NCBI GenBank assembly: GCA_015658495.1
Contig: DQOT01000170.1
Span: 1 to 8,949, forward strand
Length of the DNA stretch: 8,949 bases
From: Fidelibacterota bacterium
GTDB taxonomy: Bacteria; Fidelibacterota; Marinisomatia; Marinisomatales; UBA1611
Direction: 5' to 3'
Part shown: positions 1 to 6,445 of the stretch, one piece after another
How positions within the stretch are numbered: position 1 is the stretch's first letter
Layout of the letters: each line of letters begins with the position of its first letter
Translations under genes and position numbers: made by a program
The notes under the pieces: generated by a model
Seen by the model: the letters and a program-made list of their open reading frames with translations, nothing else
Database searches by the model: none
Told to the model about the DNA's origin: nothing

Positions 1-553
1 ATTCTGCCGTCCATCCATCTTCATCAAATGAAATAGCCACATCCCAGACAGCATCCCAACTTGCATCATATTGTTCATGGCCAGAAATGGAAATATCAAT
101 CTTCGCTCCAGATGCATTTACAGCAAAAAAATAGCCATTGTAATCATCGTTCCGTGAATCAATGGAAAAACCAACCCAGTCAGAATTGGAATTAAATCCC
201 TCCATCCAATTATCTCTTCGAACCAAGGCACGTTTGATTTGGTCTGGCTGTGAATCATAAGATCGGAATGATATGTAAAGTGAGTTGTCATCATAAAGGA
301 CCCGAGCTATAGTTGGTTCTGCTGGAGGAGCCAGTTCCAATGGATCAATTTGAAAAAATTCATCTACCGGTAGCGCTGATTGCCAAACAGGGTCATCAAG
401 AAGACCATCTATGACAGGTGCTTCTGAACACCGGACTGCCGTTGCCATTTTGAACCTAAGGGAATCGGGATTGAAATCAGTTAAATAACTTGACTGTCCA
501 TATCCCAGAACCAGAATAAATATATTGGCTGTTAAAAACTTAAATCTGAACAT
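1..553 (-). CDS. CBM9-like domain / DUF5916-type exported protein, 5' part only
   Basis: This is the N-terminal 184 residues of a minus-strand gene that runs off the window at base 1. A hydrophobic leader at about residues 5-19 (FKFLTANIFILVLGYGQ) looks like a Sec signal peptide. Residues 38-60 carry the opening typical of the CBM9-like domain that precedes DUF5916: 'ATAVR...PVIDGLLDDPVWQSA'. The later segments 'ARVLYDDNSLYISFRSYD', 'DWVGFSIDSRNDDYNGYFFAVN' and 'WDVAISFDEDGWTAE' continue that beta-sandwich. In full-length relatives this domain is followed by a DUF5916 region that may be an outer-membrane barrel; that part is outside the window. The function is not established, and sugar binding is only suggested by the fold. 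The start is uncertain. ATG codons in the same frame lie at 553, 586 and 607-610. I chose 553 because it gives the cleanest signal peptide, although GGAGG-like bases lie nearer the upstream candidates. Confidence 0.75.
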   Translation of the reverse strand, partial: MFRFKFLTANIFILVLGYGQSSYLTDFNPDSLRFKMATAVRCSEAPVIDGLLDDPVWQSALPVDEFFQIDPLELAPPAEPTIARVLYDDNSLYISFRSYDSQPDQIKRALVRRDNWMEGFNSNSDWVGFSIDSRNDDYNGYFFAVNASGAKIDISISGHEQYDASWDAVWDVAISFDEDGWTAE

Positions 554-639
554 GTAAATAGTTTTGAATACGATCGTTTCTACCATCGGGATGATGTTTC
601 CTCCCATCATGACTTCCAGAAATTTTCTGCAATTGTGAA

Positions 640-663
640 ATATTGAAATTCAGTATTCAATAT
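640..663. promoter_or_regulatory. Perfect 8-bp inverted repeat upstream of the CBM9-like gene
   Basis: ATATTGAA (640-647) and TTCAATAT (656-663) are perfect reverse complements separated by 8 bases. The repeat lies 30-90 bases upstream of the candidate starts of the CBM9-like gene, which is where an operator would sit. It is AT-rich, so chance is possible. No regulator gene is nearby and no family can be assigned. Binding is an inference; only the symmetry is seen. Confidence 0.3.
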
Positions 664-682
664 CATTTTATCAATCTAGGTG

Positions 683-724
683 GGTTTGGAAATTTTTATC
701 AAGGTGAGGGAATTTCCCGAAACC
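683..724. repeat. Imperfect 12-bp inverted repeat in the YceI / CBM9-like gene gap
   Basis: The left arm GGTTTGGAAATT (683-694) pairs with AATTTCC (711-717) plus AAACC (720-724). A two-base CG bulge interrupts the right arm and the loop is 16 bases. No T-run follows on either strand, so it does not look like a standard intrinsic terminator. It is the main structured element in the 217-base gap (611-827) between the end of the YceI gene and the CBM9-like gene. It could aid transcript ending or stability after the YceI gene, or be a dispersed intergenic repeat; neither can be decided from one copy. Confidence 0.35.
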
Positions 725-827
725 AAAGATAAACCAATAAAAGAACCATTGTGCTGAGACATGTGTTTAATTTCATTTCTGTTCTGTTATTGGATACGTA
801 TTAAATGAATTAGTTTTCAGACAATGA

Positions 828-1400
828 TTATTTTGCCTTTACGTCAAAATCTACTGTGAATTCGTCAAAGATCATTTTGTCACCTATTTCAGGAAAAAAT
901 TTTCCCGACCTGAATTTCATATTGTATTTGGTTCGATCAATTTTAAGCTGCCCTGTTGCTCTTGGCCCCAAATCAGAAAAACGAATCACCGCCGGGAATT
1001 CAACAGAATGGGTAATTCCCCGGATCGTTAAATCTCCCTGTATTAAAAACACCCCTTGATTATAGACTGCGCTTGCCAGTTTTAAATGAGCCGTTGGATG
1101 GTTCGCCACATCAAAAAAATCATCTGATTTTAAATGATTGAGTAGTTTTGGTTTCCAGGGACTGTCACCCATGCTCTCTTCGGTCATTGAACTCAACTCA
1201 ACGCTAAAGTTACCTGCAAGAATATTTTTCCCTTCCATAGTTACAGTGCCTTCTTTCATAGTCACATATCCCCAATGCGAGCCCGTCACCTTGACACCTT
1301 TCCACCGAAGCGATGTATTTTCAACATCAACCATGAATGATTTTCCATTTCCTGCAAAAAGGAATGAAAGACAAAAAATAGGAATGATCATCTTTTTCAT
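828..1400 (-). CDS. YceI-family periplasmic lipid-binding-like protein
   Basis: This 190-residue protein matches the usual size of exported YceI-family proteins, which form a lipocalin-like beta-barrel that binds amphiphilic or isoprenoid-like molecules. Residues 1-20 form a Sec signal peptide (MKKMIIPIFCLSFLFAGNG). Family landmarks appear in order: 'SLRWKGVKVTGSHWGYV' (30-46), 'LLNHLKSDDFFDVANHPTAHL' region (86-106), 'GDLTIRGITHSVEFPA' (122-137) and the closing strands 'GQLKIDRTKYNMKFRSG' (150-166) and 'MIFDEFTVDFDV' (176-187). The ATG has a good AGGAG Shine-Dalgarno site about 5 bases upstream. The gene starts 12 bases after the stop of the NicO-like permease, so the two are almost certainly co-transcribed. 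The ligand is unknown; YceI proteins sit beside many kinds of genes and the neighbour does not settle it. Confidence 0.93.
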   Translation of the reverse strand: MKKMIIPIFCLSFLFAGNGKSFMVDVENTSLRWKGVKVTGSHWGYVTMKEGTVTMEGKNILAGNFSVELSSMTEESMGDSPWKPKLLNHLKSDDFFDVANHPTAHLKLASAVYNQGVFLIQGDLTIRGITHSVEFPAVIRFSDLGPRATGQLKIDRTKYNMKFRSGKFFPEIGDKMIFDEFTVDFDVKAK

Positions 1401-1412
1401 AGGGACTCCTTT

Positions 1413-2087
1413 CTAATGGATGTGCCCCATCCAGTTGTAACTCAAATAAATAAATCCCACCGTCATGATCAGGCTGCCACTGACCAATTCAGGATTGATA
1501 TTGAATTTAAAATTACTCATTTTTTCCACCATCATATTTTTTGTGTAATTAAAGGTTATTACAACAAGAAAAAGCACAAGCGCTATTCCTAAAACATAAA
1601 TTGAAATAAACCGCAAAATGGCACCAATCGACGGTGTCAACCCCATCATCATAACCACAGCCAAAGATGAAGCGCAAGGGAGCATTCCGGTTAATAATCC
1701 AACTGTGACCGGGTTTTCAACTTTGGTCTCCTGAAATTTTCCATGGACGTGGCCACAATCATCGGAATGAATGTGCCTGGATTTATATATCGCGCGTCCC
1801 AATATGTAAGTGCCAAACAGCAGAATGATTGTTGGACCGAGCCAATGAGAGATATCATAGATAAATTCATTGGCAAACTCCGCAATGATCAAATTAAATA
1901 ATATAGCAATCGCGGCGAGAACACCGAAATGGGACACAAGCAAACTTGCTGTTAATAATAAAATTTTTCGAAGGTCAAGTTTACCACCAATGGTGTATGC
2001 CAAAAGGAATGTTTTCCCGTGACCCGGTTCCAGGGCATGGAGGCACCCCAGAAGAAATATAGATGTTATGGTGAGTGAATCAGTCAT
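1413..2087 (-). CDS. NicO/RcnA-like nickel/cobalt permease (TauE/SafE-like annotation possible)
   Basis: This 224-residue integral membrane protein has about six hydrophobic segments (approximately residues 5-20, 42-68, 83-100, 127-150, 155-178, 200-218). The signature HALEPGHGKT lies at residues 17-26 in the first segment and is typical of the NicO/RcnA group of Ni2+/Co2+ transporters. A hydrophilic loop (102-117) carries the histidines of 'RHIHSDDCGHVHG', and a 'GLLTGMLPCASSLAV' motif (130-144) matches the conserved second half. The protein ends in GHIH. Efflux of nickel or cobalt is the likely role, but direction and metal are inferred; automated pipelines may call it a sulfite exporter. 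The start is unusual: no Shine-Dalgarno is visible and a terminator hairpin ends 8 bases upstream. No later start would keep the signature motif. A YceI-family gene follows 12 bases downstream. Confidence 0.85.
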   Translation of the reverse strand: MTDSLTITSIFLLGCLHALEPGHGKTFLLAYTIGGKLDLRKILLLTASLLVSHFGVLAAIAILFNLIIAEFANEFIYDISHWLGPTIILLFGTYILGRAIYKSRHIHSDDCGHVHGKFQETKVENPVTVGLLTGMLPCASSLAVVMMMGLTPSIGAILRFISIYVLGIALVLFLVVITFNYTKNMMVEKMSNFKFNINPELVSGSLIMTVGFIYLSYNWMGHIH

Positions 2088-2095
2088 TTGAGTAA

Positions 2096-2126
2096 AAAAA
2101 TAGCCCCTAAATTTGGGGCTATTTTT
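2096..2126 (-). terminator. Strong symmetric intrinsic terminator after the C25 protease gene
   Basis: AAAAATAGCCCC (2096-2107) and GGGGCTATTTTT (2115-2126) form a perfect 12-bp stem with a 7-base loop. Read on the minus strand, the CCCC/GGGG core is followed by a run of seven T residues (2100-2094). It begins about 20 bases after the stop codon of the protease gene. Because the arms end in A and T tracts, it should work in both directions. It lies only 8 bases from the ATG of the permease gene, so the permease probably needs its own promoter or readthrough. A poor minus-strand promoter candidate (TTGCAG, 17 bases, TTTCAT) overlaps the end of the protease gene. Confidence 0.88.
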
Positions 2127-2146
2127 CCATGAAATCTCAGGTGTTC

Positions 2147-5100
2147 TTATTCTGCAAGCACCATATCAACGATGAGTAAAACATCATAAATGTTGACAAT
2201 ACCGTCAAGATTCATATCTGCATTCTGAGATTGCTCCAGTGAAAAATCAAAATATCCTATCAGATAATTAACCGTGAGAATGACATCAAAAATACTGACT
2301 GAACCATCCAAGTTAATGTCGCCAAAATTAATGTTCAGTGGTGGGATTGAACCAGTCGGGAATACAATTCGATCAATCCAGGCACAGTCCTGTCCTGAAC
2401 TCTGGGCACCATCTTTCATATACACCCAGCGAAGTGAATGCTCACCCACTGGAATATTAACGGTGTATTCTGTCCAATCTGAAGTGCCGCCAATCGTCAA
2501 GTCTTGTGATTCATCATTGATATAAAATTCAAGGTAATCATAAACATTGCCTGTGCTGCCTTGCTCAGAAGAAGCTTTGGCCCAGAATGAGATTTCGCCT
2601 TCGTAAAGGATATTCATCTCAATAGATAATTCGGAAGTTTGGCTATTATTTATATCTCCTGATTTAGCAGAAAATGAACCGGAATAGGCTTCTGTATTAA
2701 TGGTCCATTCAGCCTCTCCACCGTGGATCCAATCGAAGGAGGTAAATGATCCAGATTCGAAATCTTCCATGAGCAGTCCGAGTGTGATCGGTACTGGAAA
2801 AACATTTTCATAATCCGTCCCAGAGGCCCCAATAATAATTCCCAACAATGCTGTATGCCCAATGGGTGCATCTTCTGTAGCTGCCACATCTAAGGTAAGC
2901 GTTACTTGACTCCCTTCATCCCACCAGTAGTCATTATCACTTGTTAATGAACCTAGGATTATATTGGGGTCACTTGTTGTTGCTTCAAAAACAGGAGAAC
3001 TTACCGGGGCAAGACCCATATTGGTGAGCACCAGCTGCATTGTGGTGGATTCCCCAGGATCTAAAGTCCCATTGCCCATATCCAGAAAATCAACTGACAT
3101 CAATTCGAATTCTGGAGCCTCAACAGGAACATTTGTTTCATATTCCCAAGTATCTGTACCATCCGTTGCTTGAATTATAAATGGAATCATTGCGCCATTT
3201 TCAACATTCCAACTTACCAAAAATTCAAAAGGCCCAATGGTGACTTCTTCACCTGCGGCAACGGATGAATATTCGATCACATCTATATTCAATGTGACCA
3301 TTCCAGCTTCGTGAAACAGAGTAAAGGTCAAATCTCCGGAGGGATCCTGACCTACATTTTCAAATGTAGCATAAAGACTTCCTACCTCACCATAATCAAG
3401 GATCTGATCTGTACCACCATTCACAGTAATATCACCCATAAGCATATAAGCGTCATCAGGTGCAATCACATTCACAGTTGTTTCATAGGGCATTTTATTA
3501 TAGGCTGTTACAACCAAATCCACTGCCCCCGGAATGTCCAAAGGGGTTTCAAATTCAAGCGTTGCACCACCGGTGGCATCTGTAAATATTGAAGCCAATA
3601 ATTCACCATTTCGGGAAACAGCCACCAAGGCACCGTTTGTCCCTGTTTCAACACTGAATTCTGTTGCACCGATGATCATAATACCACTGTGGGAAACGTT
3701 CATATCCGTTGGCGTATCGGTGCGAACCACAACGGAAGGATCGCCAAAAATTGTCCAGTATAAAATCTCAACTTCACCAGCTGATCCATAACTATCAGCC
3801 ATATGCATAACACCATTCATGGACAATCCACCATAAGTTCGTTTTATGTTGCTATCATAGGATTCCACCAGAATGTCATTCATTTCATCCTGTCCATCCA
3901 TGGGTGGGCTCCAACTTTGATTCACGGTAGACATAAGGACAGCAATAGCACCGGTGGGCTCACCATCAGAATCGGTGGCACGGAGCCATGTTTCAGCAAA
4001 ACAGGTACCAATATGGAATTCACCATTGACACATGCCACAGACCAAATAAAGGGCAATTTGTAGGTATTGGTCAAGCCATTAACATTCGTGTTATTCATG
4101 GGACAGCCATTTCCCCACCCACTATTGGAACCGTGGCCCGTATAATTCACAATGGATCTGCCTTCATTGACATAGGCTTCACCCTCTTCAACAGTACCTG
4201 AGGGGTCATATACCTGATCCACAACAGTATAAGTATAACCCAAAAGGTCATCTCGGATATTGTCCAGGTGTTCAAAATCCATTTCTCCATCATCACCAGG
4301 TCCTTGGTCTGACGCAAACCCGGAACCTTTTTTATACCAATCGGCTGTTGGATCTGGATTCATTTCATAATTAATAGTCCGATTTACCATCGTTTCCACA
4401 TGGGTCGTATTTTCCGCAGAAAATCGCCCAACCATCATTTCTGGATAATAATCATCCCCAGCCATAAAACCATAAGAGGGGTCAGATGGACTGTTTGATC
4501 CAGATCCTTCCGAGTAACGAGGCGACGGAATTTGATCTATATCACCCACCAATAAAACAAAGGCAATTCCATCCTCGTAATATTTTGTTTCTACAAATGC
4601 TTCAATTTCATCACTACTCCCAATTTCAGCAACATCCACCATTTCAGTTGGTAAGCCTTTATAGTTTTTATAATCCACGAACGGCTGCATGGATTCCATA
4701 AAATCACCGTAACAGATCACCAGCATTGGGCCTTGTTCATCCAGTTGCTCATAGCGGTTGTTCCTCGTGTAATTGATAAAATGCGCCGCATACATATTTT
4801 CGAATTCACGTGAACCACCATTGGCAGGGCGACGCGTCAATGGATTGATTTGACTCACACCATTTTGCTGAATATTAACTTTAATATGGGTGTACACGCG
4901 AAGCGTTCTTTGAATCGGATTATATTGGATGGGTTGAAAAACAACCGCTTGTCCCCGAACGGTCCGCATGATATACGGATCACGCATAAAAACAAAATTA
5001 GCGGGATAAAATTCATCAGTCTGGTATGCTTTCCCATAGGTAAATGGAATGGTTGACGGATCGATATTGCGGATCAAATTCCCTTTTGATGAAACGATGT

Positions 5101-5434
5101 CTTCCATGGGAACATCAACGAAATCGGTTTCCAGTATAGTTAATTCCATGTGAGCCAAATCCGGGATTATGATTGAGTGAGCCATTTTTGGAAGATCAGG
5201 CGCACCTGCTTCAAGATTGGGTACGCCACCGGGGAAGGTGATCTTCGTTTTGCCATTGGCAAGATCTTCCACGAAATAACCGCCAAGGTCAAATGATATC
5301 TCTAATTGATTGTCAGAGATTGTGTTGGCACTCCAAACCGGTACAGACGGATAAGAGGTTCCGGCTTCCACCCATTCACGGGCGAAGAGACCCGAGATTA
5401 AAAAGATGATTGAAATAAAAGATCGTGTCATCAT
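2147..5434 (-). CDS. Gingipain R-like C25 cysteine protease with C-terminal dockerin-like domain
   Basis: A 1095-residue exported protease of family C25. Order: signal peptide (1-18); gingipain-type propeptide (about 19-227); catalytic domain (about 228-571); Ig-like domain (about 572-657); two CARDB-like adhesive beta domains (about 660-770, 775-885); a MAM/jelly-roll-like module (about 888-1026); a dockerin-like pair of calcium loops (D1039-N1041-D1043-D1050 and D1073-N1075-D1077-D1084). Catalytic His434 sits in 'NYTGHGS' and Cys468 in 'SVACVNGEF'. Asp386 and Trp508 match RgpB Asp163 and Trp284, which form its arginine pocket, at 48 residues before the His and 40 after the Cys, as I recall the RgpB sequence. 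'NQSW.PPMDGQDEMN' and 'WTIFGDPSVVVRT' are also near-identical to gingipain R. The propeptide probably ends at Arg227-Tyr228, as in RgpB. Cleavage after arginine is predicted, not shown. The dockerin-like tail stands where Bacteroidota gingipains carry a type IX sorting domain. The ribosome site is weak (AGGA, about 15 bases upstream). Confidence 0.95.
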   Translation of the reverse strand: MMTRSFISIIFLISGLFAREWVEAGTSYPSVPVWSANTISDNQLEISFDLGGYFVEDLANGKTKITFPGGVPNLEAGAPDLPKMAHSIIIPDLAHMELTILETDFVDVPMEDIVSSKGNLIRNIDPSTIPFTYGKAYQTDEFYPANFVFMRDPYIMRTVRGQAVVFQPIQYNPIQRTLRVYTHIKVNIQQNGVSQINPLTRRPANGGSREFENMYAAHFINYTRNNRYEQLDEQGPMLVICYGDFMESMQPFVDYKNYKGLPTEMVDVAEIGSSDEIEAFVETKYYEDGIAFVLLVGDIDQIPSPRYSEGSGSNSPSDPSYGFMAGDDYYPEMMVGRFSAENTTHVETMVNRTINYEMNPDPTADWYKKGSGFASDQGPGDDGEMDFEHLDNIRDDLLGYTYTVVDQVYDPSGTVEEGEAYVNEGRSIVNYTGHGSNSGWGNGCPMNNTNVNGLTNTYKLPFIWSVACVNGEFHIGTCFAETWLRATDSDGEPTGAIAVLMSTVNQSWSPPMDGQDEMNDILVESYDSNIKRTYGGLSMNGVMHMADSYGSAGEVEILYWTIFGDPSVVVRTDTPTDMNVSHSGIMIIGATEFSVETGTNGALVAVSRNGELLASIFTDATGGATLEFETPLDIPGAVDLVVTAYNKMPYETTVNVIAPDDAYMLMGDITVNGGTDQILDYGEVGSLYATFENVGQDPSGDLTFTLFHEAGMVTLNIDVIEYSSVAAGEEVTIGPFEFLVSWNVENGAMIPFIIQATDGTDTWEYETNVPVEAPEFELMSVDFLDMGNGTLDPGESTTMQLVLTNMGLAPVSSPVFEATTSDPNIILGSLTSDNDYWWDEGSQVTLTLDVAATEDAPIGHTALLGIIIGASGTDYENVFPVPITLGLLMEDFESGSFTSFDWIHGGEAEWTINTEAYSGSFSAKSGDINNSQTSELSIEMNILYEGEISFWAKASSEQGSTGNVYDYLEFYINDESQDLTIGGTSDWTEYTVNIPVGEHSLRWVYMKDGAQSSGQDCAWIDRIVFPTGSIPPLNINFGDINLDGSVSIFDVILTVNYLIGYFDFSLEQSQNADMNLDGIVNIYDVLLIVDMVLAE

Positions 5435-5501
5435 ATTTATTATTTTTGTCCTGATAAATTTTTGTCTCTTTTAAAACGGTTTTTTTACTCGATTAACTCA
5501 T

Positions 5502-5543
5502 TTAAGATTGATAATCGCAGGGAGCTGCGGAATCTAATCTTAA
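5502..5543 (-). terminator. Long interrupted hairpin at the end of the glycosyltransferase gene
   Basis: TTAAGATT (5502-5509) and AATCTTAA (5536-5543) form a perfect 8-bp outer stem. Inside it a GAT/ATC pairing and a CGCAG/CTGCG stem with a GGAG (or CTCC) tetraloop extend the structure. It overlaps the stop codon of the glycosyltransferase (5540-5542). No T-run follows immediately on the minus strand, so this is at best a non-canonical terminator, or an mRNA-stabilising 3' hairpin. The rest of the 105-base gap to the protease gene is AT-rich, with no convincing promoter match. Confidence 0.4.
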
Positions 5544-6445
5544 TTAGATATAAGAATCCAATCTTGAATCTTTTTTTGTACTGAATTCAATTCGTCTGTT
5601 TTCCTCCTTTTTTCCAGTCCATTTGCAAAGATTCGAAGTTTTCGGAGGAACATATCTTTTGCGGATTGAAATTGTGATTCTGATAATAAATCGGAACCCA
5701 ATATTTTTTCTAAAGATTGAATTCGATACCGCTCGATTCCTTCCGGAGTTTTGGATAATTGATCCTCGTGTCCGCCATATTTATTTATCAAGGGTTCATC
5801 TAAAAATAATACAGGATATTTTGCAGAGATCCGGAGCCAAAGATCATAATCTTCGCACACTTTTAATTTTTCATCGAAAAGCCCAATATCATCCAAAATT
5901 GATTTATGAAACAAAGAAGAAGAGGGCGAAATCCGACAAATATCCAAACATTTCTCAAAGATCATTCCGCCATATTTCTGGTGCTTTTTCATCTGGTTCA
6001 CACGGACACCATGCCGAATCCAAATCTCATTGGTATGACAAAACAGGATTTCCGGATTTTCCTTTAATGCCTGAACCTGTTTTGCCAATTTGTCCGGAAG
6101 CCATTCATCATCAGAATCCAAGAGTGCGATCCAATCTCCCTTCGCTACTTTGGTGCCGGCATTTCTGGCTGCGCTAACACCATTTGGTGAATAACCTTTC
6201 AAAGGTTTTGGACCATTGAAAGGTTCAATCAACTTGATGGATGGATATTCTGATATTATCCATTCAAAAGTGCCATCGGTAGAACCATCGTCAATGACAA
6301 TAATCTCGAATGGTTGGAAGGATTGAGCTAGTACAGAATCGAGAGCTCTCGGGAGAGTGTGTTTCCGGTTATAAGTGGGAATAATAACCGATATTTGGTA
6401 AGAATCAGCCAAACAGTTTTTCAGGATATTCACCCCGGTGGACAA
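5540..6445 (-). CDS. Family 2 glycosyltransferase
   Basis: This is an inverting GT-A glycosyltransferase of about 301 residues, the usual size for a single-domain, soluble family 2 enzyme. It begins with 'ISVIIPTYNRKHTLPRALDSVLAQ' spread over residues 18-41. The nucleotide-binding Asp pair lies in 'VIDDGSTDGT' (50-59). The metal-binding DXD-type motif is 'LLDSDDEW' (108-115), and the acceptor-side 'EDYDLWLR' (198-205) follows, with the usual catalytic-base acidic residue. No membrane span is seen, so it should act on the cytoplasmic face in polysaccharide, glycolipid or protein glycan synthesis; donor and acceptor are unknown. The start is not an ATG. Candidates in the same frame are TTG at 6445, GTG at 6433 and TTG at 6412, and none has a good Shine-Dalgarno. 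All of them overlap the end of the upstream nucleotidyltransferase gene, by 8 to 41 bases, which points to translational coupling. Confidence 0.92.
   Translation of the reverse strand: MSTGVNILKNCLADSYQISVIIPTYNRKHTLPRALDSVLAQSFQPFEIIVIDDGSTDGTFEWIISEYPSIKLIEPFNGPKPLKGYSPNGVSAARNAGTKVAKGDWIALLDSDDEWLPDKLAKQVQALKENPEILFCHTNEIWIRHGVRVNQMKKHQKYGGMIFEKCLDICRISPSSSLFHKSILDDIGLFDEKLKVCEDYDLWLRISAKYPVLFLDEPLINKYGGHEDQLSKTPEGIERYRIQSLEKILGSDLLSESQFQSAKDMFLRKLRIFANGLEKRRKTDELNSVQKKIQDWILISN

Noticed and set aside
856..1416. Plus-strand open frames opposite the YceI gene
   Set aside because: They have no ribosome sites or family features and lie antisense to a clear YceI protein.
2274..5056. Several short plus-strand open frames across the protease gene
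   Set aside because: The minus-strand frame encodes a full-length C25 protease with all key motifs; the others are shadow frames with unlikely compositions.
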